From Saxidomus purpurata (taxonomy: Eukaryota; Mollusca; Bivalvia; Venerida; Veneridae): a DNA stretch of 64,000 nt. The DNA lies in the NCBI GenBank assembly GCA_022818135.1, contig JAFMSR010000019.1, positions 28,030,993-28,094,992 on the forward strand, given 5' to 3'. Position numbers and translations under genes: made by a program. This document shows positions 11,480 to 22,600 of this stretch, piece by piece. Under the pieces are notes generated by a model, which worked only from the letters and a program-made list of their open reading frames with translations, was not told the origin of the DNA and did no database searches. Every line of letters begins with the position of its first letter. Position 1 is the first letter of the stretch.

Positions 11480-11866
11480 ACGGAATTTTGATAAATTTTC
11501 TATAGATATCAGGAGACGGACCACCTGCCTTGTATCCATACAACAGTTTCATTTTTAGATCAGCTCACGTCAGAACCGGGACATCTCACACCCGGCTCAA
11601 ACTGTTTTCTTTTATCATCCGCATTTTAGGAAATAATAATTGTGCTTACAGCAGCTTTTGCAATGTTGCTACAGTAGCTATTCACGGTTTTGGGAACAAA
11701 ACTAATGCAGATACCATTATACATAATTTTGTCACAGTTGGGGGCAGCGGTACTAAAATTTTGTTCATTAAGATATTGTTCAATACCAAAACGTATTATA
11801 TGAACGACAACAAACTCTATTTGAAAAACGGTGATAAACAGACATTTGGACTCATTTTAGTGAGAT
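11480..11866 (+). pseudogene. Decayed C-terminal fragment of the orphan membrane-protein gene
   Basis: The DNA aligns with the intact gene at 59526-62120 over roughly residues 650-760 of its product. The matching frame here reads SFLDQLTSEPGHLTPGS, against SFLDQIASIPGHLTPGS in the intact protein, preceded by DHLP against EHLP. The frame is broken by a stop (TAG near 11628) and by further stops and indels downstream. The match fades near 11866. The upstream two-thirds of the gene is not recognisable here. It shows that the family is multi-copy locally. Confidence 0.8.
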
Positions 11867-12617
11867 AACTACGTTTTTTACATCGTATGAAAGAAAGGTA
11901 AACTAGTATGAAATAGAACATAGTTATATCATAATTTCATCCATATACATGTATTCTAAGTGATGATTTCAAACAATTATTGTTGACTCTTTAACAAGTA
12001 GTTGTTTAACAAATTGTATATGGTAGAATTTAGCTCAGAAGTTTTAAATTATATATAAAACACTGTTAAAGAAACTAACATTATATCATCTTGCATCATA
12101 ATTATTTCTTTGTTTCACCTTGAGTATCCGTATGAACTCGATTTGTTTTAAAATTTCAGTAACAATATTACTTTTCCTTATGATGCTTTATTTTTTAAGT
12201 GTCAGTTGTATGGATTGGTGATTAAAAGGCAGACTGTATCTACGTACTGTGATCATTGTGATATCTGTTTGATTTCTTATTGCTCAAACTTACTTATATG
12301 TATTAATATCTCCCTTATTTAATTATAATCTCCCAAATCTAATTGCCAATTCCCACATTTGAATGATTTTGCTTGATGTTTTTCAGAGAACCAGCGCATA
12401 TATATGACATTTGTAAAATAGAAATAGCATGTATGTTCATTTTTGTGTATATGTACCATAATCACAGTATTCATGGTTGAAGTATGCTTTTATAGTGTAT
12501 AGTCTATGGTTCTGTATGTTCAGTTTTGCGAAAAGAAATAAATTTTATTTCAACATGTTGTACATGTTAATTTCTGTATTATTTGACAAAGGCGCAAGAT
12601 AGTAACTTTTCATTTAA

Positions 12618-12623
<6 letters not shown>
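11867..12623. other. Intergenic, nothing recognised
   Basis: AT-rich sequence without coding or clear repeat signal. Confidence 0.4.

Positions 12624-12671
<48 letters not shown>
12624..12671. repeat. (AG)n microsatellite
   Basis: A pure AG dinucleotide run of about 48 bp followed by a short G-rich tail. The Ser/Leu-rich ORF on the opposite strand is an artefact of this repeat. Confidence 0.97.
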
Positions 12672-12674
<3 letters not shown>

Positions 12675-13268
12675 GAGAGGGGGTATTTAGGTTGTTAATA
12701 CAAAAAAGAATGTATATGGGTTCGGAGGACAAAAGGGAACACAATAAGGGTATATGTGTTGTTGGGTCCAACGATCGAAGCAGGGATGTATGGGTTATGA
12801 GTATGACAAAGAAACGGGAGTATATGTAAAGTGAGAACGCAAAAACGGATAAGGTTGTTAAGGACGAGAAGAGGAAGCGTTGGTAAATAGACTGTTTCAT
12901 GTCATTAGGACCCAATATAAACACTTGAAAGCTTTATATCTTTAATGCATGGTACAAATGTTACAGCCCTATACCAAATGACTGAAGTTAAAACAACAGA
13001 GCATGTGTGTTATTTATGGAATGAACAATAACTCTTGTGTGGTACATAGACATCATTCTATATATTAGTTGTATCCCTTGTCACATGTAAAGCCTAGTTA
13101 CACAGCATACTGTGTGCGCGAGAAAAGGGAAGAGGGGTATATGATAACGAGAATAGAAAAGAAAGCGACCGTATATGAGTTGAGAAGACGAAAAAAGAAG
13201 CGTTGGATTTAATGTTGCAATAAACGAGATATGGTGGCAGGAACGGATGTAAATGGTTTGTTACATTA
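12672..13268. other. Intergenic, nothing recognised
   Basis: Purine-rich stretches (GAGAAGAGGAAG-type) adjoin the microsatellite. No gene was seen. Confidence 0.4.
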
Positions 13269-13396
13269 TAGTACAGTCATTCTGTGGTTGGACCGGGAAA
13301 AAATTTGAACAGAAATGAATCCTTCACCATGACTTTGCAAATGGACTACCTTTTAACATAAAGAAAAGTTCCCATTGATATGTGTGGTGGAAATGT

Positions 13397-14130
13397 TATT
13401 TTTGGGTATTTTCATGTTTTTTTGATGTTTTAGATGGGAATTTCTGTAATTATATTTCTTATTTTGATTATTTTCAACAAATATTTATGTTGTTTTCAAT
13501 TTTTAATTCAAAACTACTGTAACTATGTAATGAAAAAAAATTGGGTGGAAATTGTCCATAGTCACTTACTTTTTGGGGCATTTTCATGCTTTTTTGCTGT
13601 TTTAAGTGGGAATTTTTGTAGTTTAATGTTTTATTTTGATTAATGTCAAAAATATTTGTGTTATTTTTATTTTTCGATTGGGAGCTACTATAACTATTCA
13701 ATAAAAACTTTTTGGGTGAATATTTTCCAAATGCGACAACTTTTTGGGGTAGTTTCGTGCTTTTTGCCGTTTTAAGTGGACATTTCTGTAATTCAAATTC
13801 TTTTTTTGACGATTGTCAATTCATATTTATGCTGTTTTTGTTTTTTACATTCAAAACTACTTAATATTAGAACTAAAACATACGTGGTTGAAAATATCTA
13901 TATTCATTCAATTTTTGGGGCATTTTCATCCATTTTTGATGTTCTAAGTGGTATCTCTGAAGTTGTATTTCTTTATTTTGATCATTCGTTTTTATGTTGT
14001 TCCTAGTTTTATTTAAATCTACTGTATCTATGAATTAAATATCTGAGCGAATTTTGTCCATAATCACAAACTATTTTGGGTAATTTTCATGTTTTATTAT
14101 GTTTTAAATCACATTTTCTGTATTTCATTT
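13397..14130. repeat. Degenerate tandem array, unit about 172 bp
   Basis: Successive TTTTTGGGGnANTTTCATG boxes occur near 13397, 13570, 13740, 13912 and 14071, each followed by TTTTAAGTGGGAATTTNTGT and an AAATATTTATG box. Further single units appear near 14700, 16690 and 16870 beyond the inserted elements. The same array occurs at 27065-27780. Confidence 0.75.
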
Positions 14131-14132
14131 AC

Positions 14133-14568
14133 GTGTCGCCCTTTCGGAGAAAATGCGATACACAGGGATCGCTTTGTCTGTCAGTTGGACCAGTCCGTCA
14201 GAAAAACATAATGTTGGCTATAACCTTGCCATTTCTTAAGTTTTCTTCATCAAACTTTCAAATTATATTGCTTATGAAAAAAGGCTCGTGATGCCGTCCA
14301 ATTTTTTAGGTCAAGGTAATTTTTGACAGAGTCATGCTCATTTTGTACTTAGATTTTGTCATGAGAACCTAACGTTGGCTATAATTTTGCCAGTCTTAAG
14401 ATTTCTTCATCAAACTTTCAAATTGTATAGCTTATGACAAAAGGGACATGATGCCATCATATTTTGTAGGTCAAGATCATATTTGACAGAGTTATGAACC
14501 TTTTTGTACTTCGATTTTTTCACGAAATTATTGCTTATTATGACAAAGTGTAAGAGGAAGGGCGACAC
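14133..14568. mobile_element. Nested MITE with GTGTCGCCCTT termini
   Basis: The terminal 11 bp (GTGTCGCCCTT at 14133 and AAGGGCGACAC at 14558) are perfectly inverted. The inside contains two diverged copies of a block with GGCTATAANNTTGCC and TCTTCATCAAACTTTCAAAT. The corresponding copy at about 27795-28232 has lost most of its left terminus. Confidence 0.7.
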
Positions 14569-14839
14569 AATTAAGTGTTCTACTGAACACCTATCTAGTT
14601 TAAATTTGATTATTGTCAACATTTATATCCTTCATATTTTTTTCTATTCTACTAGCACCTTGATCCTTGTTAAAATGGGTGGAAATGTATCAGTTTGACC
14701 AACTTTTGGGTCATTTTCTTGTTTTTTTGATGTTTAAAGTAGTAATTACTTAAACAGATTATTCAAGTTTAATTTTTTGTCAGCATATATTTATTTGTCA
14801 CATAGTTTCGTATTTAGTATTACTATCAGCCGAATTCTA

Positions 14840-16480
14840 GATGATTGTGCAAACACTGAATCAGGGAATGAAATGGTACATGCACGTGGACATCAACCAA
14901 ATTCTAGCTCAAGCAAACAATAAAACAAGCTGGATTCAACAGAAAACCAGACTACATACCTTGCCCAGGAGGTCGAAGATGCAATCGAAGAAAAAGAAGT
15001 AACACGTTTAGTTGGATTGATCTCCAAAGAGCATTCGATAAAGTCTGGACTAACTGTCTCCTTGTGAAGCTACTACGGAATGGAATGAATCAGGGGCACA
15101 ATGTACAAGTAGAACAAGTCCTATATTTTCAATGCAAGGGCTAGAGTCTGTGTTGATGGCATACAAAGTTGTAAATTAGTACAACCACATAGTGGCCCTC
15201 AATGAAATGTATTGTCACCCACCCTCTTTCTTCTTTTCAAAAAAGCTTCCAAGAGGATTTAAAGCTTCCTCTATGCAGACTACATTGTGTTTCGATGCAT
15301 CAACTGCAATATTTAGGATGCAGCAACCTGCGGACATGCTTTCAACATAGACCGAAGACTGGTGCGTACATGTAAACACAGGAGACAATAAAGCTAGCGA
15401 TAATACATAAGTTAGTTGACACTAACTAAGTGAGGGAATGAGAAGATACTGAATACAGTATACTTGGGAACAGTGAGGCCCACCTTAAATACAGCTCTAC
15501 AGCTAAGACGATGGACACAAATACAAATCAACAAGTGCCGGATAAGATCCAAAACAAGGCCTTATAAATAATTACTTGACAATTTTAAAGGCAATAGAGG
15601 AAGTCACTGCCATTCTACTTATTGGTAATAGAAGGGATGCGAAAGCGCAAATGCAAGGCAGCAAGTTGCCAGATCACCCCATGAAAACAAAGCTTTAGGC
15701 CCCATAATCTGAAAAGACAGAACTGTGTCCATGAATCCAAGAAGCTGACAAAAGCAAATGCTGCCTATCTTGGGTCACCGACAACTTTTGATCAGTGGGA
15801 TCTGCCGGAGCCACAGAGGTACAACATGTCAAACATTAGTATCTGCACTACAGTACTGGGTTCCAACTTGTGGAAGATGAAAATATCAGGAGATCCATAG
15901 CACAAGCTATGTTCTCAGAAGATTATCCATCAGAGACATAGACGCATATGTACTCGGACTGCTACAGCTGCTATACAAGATGGCGGTGCTGGTATTTTCA
16001 CAATGTACACAACTGGTGGGTCAGAGATAGTTAGCATACAAGCAGGCAAGCACTGTTACAACTACAAAGCAGAAATAGAAGCCATCATACAGCATCGAAA
16101 ACTGCTGAAGAGTCAGAAAAGGACTGTCATCGAGTAGTCCTTCTAACAGATGCTCTATCAGTCCATAAAGCATTGGCTTATGTCAAATTGTAATCCCTGC
16201 CCAAGAACATAACATGTTCAGCGAGAAGAAGAAAGTGTCACTCAAATGGATGCATACAAAAACACTAGCAGAGCAATCGGCAAATCAAGGGATAAGAGTC
16301 GACCAGTCACTCCATAGTCGCTTATGAAAATATTAAAGCTCATGGCGAGTAAGATTCTTACAAGAGTGTAGAGGCAGAAAAATGGCTACCATCTACTAGA
16401 CAAATGGGAACAAGGTATTCAGTATTCAGAACAGGACACAACAGACTTGATGCTCATACAAATGTTTGAAAAACTAAAGC
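14840..16480 (+). mobile_element. Degenerate LINE remnant with RT and RNase H traces (I-group-like)
   Basis: Broken frames match a non-LTR reverse transcriptase: a WIDLQRAFDKVW-type palm motif near 15015-15055, then an MQQPADMLST-like segment near 15315. Near 15990-16080 there is an RNase H-like block (GGAGIFTMYTTGG, then NYKAEIEAI), followed by LLTDALSVHKAL near 16140. Stops and frameshifts are frequent. RT plus RNase H suggests the I superfamily. The copy at 28.5 kb retains only the RT part. Confidence 0.7.
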
Positions 16481-17312
16481 TGTTGCGTGTGTGGTCTTTC
16501 GGCACCACACACCAGCGCATTTACTTGAGATATGTCCCACTTACTCCCCATCTTTTTAAAGTAGGAAATATGTTACTGGATTTAAAACTTCGATTGATTA
16601 TTGCCAACATGTATTAATGTCTTTCATGTTTTTCTATTCAGTAATACTAATAGCTTTATATTACTATATCTATTTTTATGAAAATTTATCTCTCTTGGTC
16701 AGTAATTTGGGCATTTCCTTTGCATTTTTATGATTAAAATGGGAATGCTGTACTTTAATGTTTTAAGTTCAATTATCATCAGCAAATGTTAATTTCGTTC
16801 GTACGTATCAATTCAGAACTTCTAGAAGTTTGGTTCTTAACCAATTGTTACCTATCTTCACTATCTTTTGGAATTTATTATTTTTTATGATTTAAGTGGG
16901 AATTTCTGTAATTTGATGTCAGGCAACATACATTAATATCCTTCATAGTCTTCAATAGGGAATTTCAATAAAGAGAGCATCTGCCAAGTACGGTTGTCTT
17001 CAATAATGAAGAATGAGATAACTGATAATTTCTTGTTTTGGTATATATTTGCTGCAAAAACAAAAAATATGTAGACATTACCATACCTCAACATAAAATG
17101 GCAGTAAACCTTGATTTAAATACCATAGATTTACTTGAATAAAATCTGATGACGAAGGTTTTCAAATTAGTTTTATGGTTTTCGAAAAACGATTATTCAT
17201 ATCATTCTGCATTCCCGAGCAACACAAGTCCCTTCAGTGCTTTGATTTCCTTTGTGTAGTTTTTCTGTTACATCACAACTAGCCTCTAATATAATAACGG
17301 AAGTGGTTTAAT

Positions 17313-17573
17313 TTGCTGACTCGAGATAACTTTACCCTTTTGGTTGAAGGCGTTAGCATCGAGCCAGACATTTTATATGACAAAGTAAGAAGTTTAAAAC
17401 CGGAGGTAGGAGTCTTGTACTTGTTCTTCGCAGAAATCCTATTAACCTGTTTATATATTTTCATTCAGCTTGTATTTCTATTTCTTATCACTGTTAATTG
17501 TTTTGCATGTAAAAGTAGTTTGTTTTCATTAAACAAAAGAAGAAACAAGAGAAAAGTGAAAATAAACAAATGA
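17313..17573 (+). other. Small open frame with two hydrophobic segments, duplicated at 31775
   Basis: An 86-codon open frame without an ATG at its head (it follows a stop at 17295). It has a polar start (EGVSIEPDILYDKVRSLKPE), then hydrophobic LYLFFAEILLTCLYIFIQLV and FLFLITVNCF, and a basic tail ending NKRRNKRKVKINK. A second copy lies at 31775-32014. The two differ at many replacement sites and few silent ones, and the flanking DNA is equally similar, so I see no sign of selection. It may be a captured exon or chance. Confidence 0.3.
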
Positions 17574-17957
17574 CCATGCAATACAAAGTTAAATTACGTG
17601 TTTGTTACTAAAAACAACCATTTGACCTTGACCTTCAACTAGAGGTCAAGTGTAAAAATGTCTGTAAAATGTTCAAAATAGATTGCTAATCAAAATGTTT
17701 GAAAGAAATAATACAAAAACCATTAAAATATACCAAAATATTGCAAAAGATGCAATAAGTAATGGTGAACTTAAACATATTTAACATTTATAGGGCGTGA
17801 CCTTGACCTTGAAAATAAACTATTTCCACCAATGGAACTTTTGGGAACTTTGTGGTTTCTGAAACTACAGATGTTGGTGATACTGAAAATACATGTTTCA
17901 TTTCTGTTCAAATTTATTCCCACTTTAGCATATTTTTGAGCTAGGATGACTGTACTA

Positions 17958-19681
17958 TTACGACGAGAAAGCTAAGCATGGGTTGTTAGGTCGAGAAATG
18001 GAAGTAGGGGTATATTTTTTAATTTTCATGGAAATCTATGTGACTTTTACACATTGCTTGCATTGAAACTGTGGTTATTAACACACGTTAAACCCATCAG
18101 TTTACACTTTTATTTCGGTTTGTTAATTATTAAGTACCGTCAGGATTACAACACGTACTGTTCGGCGATATCAATATGCGGTTATAAACACACATTAAAC
18201 TAATCAGTTTACACTTTTATTTCGGTTTGTTAATTATTATCAATTACTGTCAGGATTTCAAAATATACTGTTCGGCGATATCACAATGCAAAAAAGAAAG
18301 CCCTATACAACACTTACTCATTGCAGCATTTTCAATTAATGTATATTCAAGGTTTCGATGTAATCTGTTAACATATTATGAAAACAGGCAATATCTATAC
18401 CGGGTGATAAACGCGTGTATTGGAGATAATTCAACCGTTAATGAAGTGGTCTAAAAATATTTCACTCTCAATCGAAGAAAAGTTTAGAAATTACCACCGA
18501 AGGCCGTAAAACCAGCATTTTCAATCGATTGTTGCAAATTCCTACCTAGATGTTCACTTCTATTGTTGATTCTAGCCTTTAGTTTTATATTTATGTACAT
18601 GTATTAGTATGTCAAAAGCAGAAATAGGAATATACAGTGCCAAATTATTTGCATGTCAGATAAATACATGCAGCACGTTTAAAACTTGTCAAAATCTGAA
18701 TAACGGTACACGAATCAAGGTATGTAAGCTATTTTATTCAGACTGAGACGAGCCTCCGTCGTTTCTGAATGAATATATGTTGAACCTTCTGGGTAGAGCT
18801 TGTATCAACATATTTTAATTATTTATATAATATTTGTTCCAAGCGAAGAAGTCAATTAAATTTCACTGATTCAAGTAAATGGTTCCTGAGTTAAAATACC
18901 CAATTTCAACTGGTGTGCATTAAATATGAAAAAAAAACAACAACAACAAATAACCTGACTGACTTTCGCACTAGTAGAACGATATTAAAAAAAAATATGT
19001 TACAATCTGGCATCTTTTGTTCAAGCGTAATCAAACAAGTAATGTACGTTTTCTTTTCTCTTTTTCGTTGTCCTTCACACGGAACCAAACTAGGGTTAAA
19101 GCCAAAGTTTTGTTTGAAAACAAGACCACCAAATGTTGAGTGAAGCATTTTAATCCTTCTGTTGAGTCATGTCACAAAGGTATACTAGTTTAATAGAGAT
19201 TTAGAACTTATAGAAAATAGTAAATATCCTTCATACTCTGAATACTTAAAGACGGTCATACATCTTATTTTTGTTCAAATTGTTTCAGATGTGCTTTGAT
19301 TGCCTTAAAATGGCTGTATACAATGTACAAAACTGTGTTTGATTTGTAAAATAACTGGTATCGGGATATATATGTAACGAAATGATATGTTTACTTGTCT
19401 TAATTAACGAGCAAAGAGAAATAACATATTTTGTACAAGGACTGGTGTTTTGTATATGTATCAAGTCTAAGAACTTGCAAAATTGCTGACGATCGTGAAA
19501 ACCATAGTAAATTCTTATTCTGTGTCATTATTCAAATGTGCTTGTTTCAGTATACTTAAGTTAAGCACTCGTATATAAAAGTATTTACGTTTATGTCTTT
19601 TATAGACTTAAACACACATAATTAATTTGTCTTTGCTGTTTTTATGAGTCCTTCCTCTATGTCGTTAAGACGTTTTTCTGT
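17958..19681. other. Intergenic between element copy 1 and gene V1
   Basis: Holds a 108-bp tandem duplication (listed separately). Otherwise AT-rich with no supported gene. The 3' untranslated region of V1 (minus strand) must begin at the right edge. Confidence 0.4.
18073..18288. repeat. 108-bp tandem duplication, two copies
   Basis: Two adjacent copies (about 18073-18180 and 18181-18288) share ATCAGTTTACACTTTTATTT, CGGTTTGTTAATTATTA and CTGTTCGGCGATATCA, with about 10-15% differences. Confidence 0.85.
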
Positions 19682-22600
19682 TTAGTCACTCTCATAAACA
19701 CGGCCGATGAGAGATGCTTCTAAGAGAGGGATAACCTTTGCGTTTGCAGCCAAACCATTCGCATCGTACTTCATAGAGTTAAGTGGTGCCAATTTCAGAC
19801 TTCCGTTGTTACTTAATATTGTCTGGGGTGTAACGTACGGGGTAGAGAAGTTTCCTCTGATATTGAAATAATTGAAGTTTCCGTCAGCAGTGAAGATAAG
19901 TCGACCACAGCTCTGGTTGTCCATTGAAGCACATTTCAGAAGGATACACACTTGCAGATAGTACGGGCCATTGTGTTGATGTATTCCATTAAAAACGCCA
20001 AAAGCATAATTGCCAGTAATTTGGTCTCTCTCATACGAAAGAAAGCAACAATGTCCTTCCTGACACACAGTTACGTTGTCGCTTTGCGAGCTCAGTGTTA
20101 CAAAGTTGAACCAATCATGAAATACCGTGGCTTTGAATTCGTGCCCTTTCAGGTACTGAAGCTCAGTTGCCCCAAAGCTAAACGCAATCTTATTCTGCCT
20201 CTTTCTGCTTTTCTGGATGGGAACATCACCAACGACCAGGCGTCCATCTGAAGACGATCTATCATAGTAAAAATCGACAGGGCCATCTGGCGTATATATT
20301 CCGCTGCCTTGAAAGCGAAACAAAGGTATGTGCAAATTAGCGGCTAGATAATTGACATTGTAAGCGACTGCAAACGATGAATGATACCCTATGGCCGAAA
20401 AAAATGGAAGTGCGTCCATCCATGCCGTAGGAAAGACAACATCTGTGATGTTGTATTTCTCGATCAACGGAATTGACGGGTCATGGAACAAGATGTCAAA
20501 ACAAGTAAAAGTTCCGAACCTTCCAAATTCAGTATCAAAGAAAACCATTTCAGGATGGACGGGTTCTTGGAATTGCGTCTCGAAGAATAAATTCTGCTTA
20601 TGATAACGGGCTATCAGTTCTCCTTTTCTGTTGAATACGATGTTGGTGTTGTGCTGGTATTGTCCATTTGTTGGGCAGACCGGATCCATAGATGAACATG
20701 GTTGGGCATCTCCATAATTTACCACAAGATACAAAGAATTATTCATCGCCAGACAACTCAAAAATGTTTGAACTTTGGTTCTGTTATATCTGTTAGGATC
20801 CACACAAGGTGTCCAGTTGATTTCTGTTGGATCGGGGATGTATTCAAGATAGGGTGCTATATCTGTAGGTTCCTTTAAGGTGTAGCCGTATATTCCATCT
20901 TCGGGAAACACTATTATATCGACACCCTAAAATAAAACCCCAAAACATTTATGTTAAGTTTGAACAGCTTGATACATAAACGGTCTTTAATTGATATTGT
21001 TGGTTAATGCCTTAACTTAATTAATTGTAAGTAATTGCCAAGTCCCAATTCATTTATTTTCTCCTTTCAAGATACAGCTTCCTAGCTTTTTGTAACATGA
21101 GCGAACCTGTTTCACATATTACAACTTTTATCTTAAAGAAACATTATATTTTAAAAAAGCAATGACTAAAATGAATGATACCAGCACTCAAATATCTTGT
21201 TAAAAATGTAACAGTTCAGACAAGAAAATGTTGATACCTGGCATCAAGACGAGGCAAATTCACCAAACACCAAACACTGATGTAATAATTAAAATTGGTG
21301 TAATGGCTAGTAAATGCACGTATAGACAATGTCTGCAACAATTCACGGTACACTCAGCAATCGAATGAATATATTGTAAGCTACTGATTACTACTAATTA
21401 TATTTTAAGCTACACATTGAAGAGTGATGTTAACCCATTCTTAATTTTACTTTCGTAGGCGATCTTCATTCATTTCATAAACCCCATTTAAGTTTTTAAT
21501 TAAGAAAACACCTTAAAGGTCCCATTGACTGACAATTTCCTCGATTAATATTTTGTAAGCTATTTGTAAATAAAGTGCACTGAACCCAGTTGGGCGAAAT
21601 TTCCGACAAGAAACACGTTTATTAGGACATAAATCACCGATACGAATTGGCCAGTATTTCACCGAAACGCAAATAGTATGATCCTCGGCGACCTCCGTTA
21701 AATATCGGAAAAGTTCCCGCGTTACGTCACTCCAAGTACTTGATAAAGATCCTCTACATTGATTATAGTAAACAAGCATACAGTACAGTAAAAACACGAT
21801 TAACTTAATATTTATATTTTTTTGTGAGGCGCTAGGTGTGTTGTGGGTGGATGCAGCAACAAGCGGAGTGGAAGAATAAGCCTTCATCCGTTCCCTAGGG
21901 ACTCTTATATGAAAAGTCAGTGGTTAAGACAACAGAGGGACTTACCACAGTCACATGAAATTTGGACCGCGAAAAGTCATGAATACAAAACACCCCCGAC
22001 CGACTATCAAGCATATATAAAACGTTTCATAAAAATGACTTTTAGGGGTTCAATCTTCATGTGACTGTGGGACGAACGTTTCTAGCGTAGCGACTGCGTG
22101 GAACGGTCCAAACGATTCAAAGTCCGCTCAGTCGCTCATGCACGACAATAAAAAGAACGGAAAAATGTATTTTAAATTCGGCCTTTATAGAATGATCTCG
22201 ATCTGTATATTTTATCTATCTATCTTGGTATACTGCCTCACACCTCTCACGAGTATTATGGGCAGGGTGCACGCCGGGTGTTAATAAAAGATAAAACTAC
22301 TGCAAGATAGCTCCCACAGTCAAGAGAAACAAGACGGTTAAAACTGTTAAAAATAGTAAGAGAATAATACGGTTATGAACCAACAACCAATTTGGAGGCT
22401 TGACGCCTGTTCTCAAGGGTGCTCCATCCAAGGGTGTTCTGCAGGTCTGTCACACTGGTATCTCTGGAATAATCATTTTTTACCCATCTGATTGTGCGTC
22501 GCTGGACCATCTCCAGCTTGTGAATATTAACCTGGGTGTGTGGTGACCATACAGATGATGCATACTCTAGTTGTGGTCTGACTAATGTTTTGTTAGAAAG

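Larger units (their letters stand above)
13269..17957. mobile_element. Large TIR-bounded composite element, copy 1 (4.7 kb)
   Basis: The left end TAGTACAGTCAT and the right end, read inward (TAGTACAGTCATCC), are inverted. Similarity resumes further in at GGGAAnAAATTTGAACAGAAATGAA on both sides, giving imperfect TIRs of about 60 bp. TTA flanks both ends, a possible target duplication. Inside, in order: a degenerate array of roughly 172-bp units, a nested GTGTCGCCC element, an I-group-like LINE remnant, more array units, and a small open frame with hydrophobic segments. The outer parts (13.3-15.4 and 17.1-17.96 kb) recur in the element at 26.9-32.4 kb. No transposase was recognised. Confidence 0.65.

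Noticed and set aside
12610..12924. Minus-strand ORF with a Ser/Leu repeat
   Set aside because: The repeat part is the (AG)n microsatellite and the rest has no protein-like features.
13434..14006. Hydrophobic Phe/Leu/Ile-rich ORFs
   Set aside because: They fall in the T-rich ~172-bp array, and the frames differ from unit to unit.
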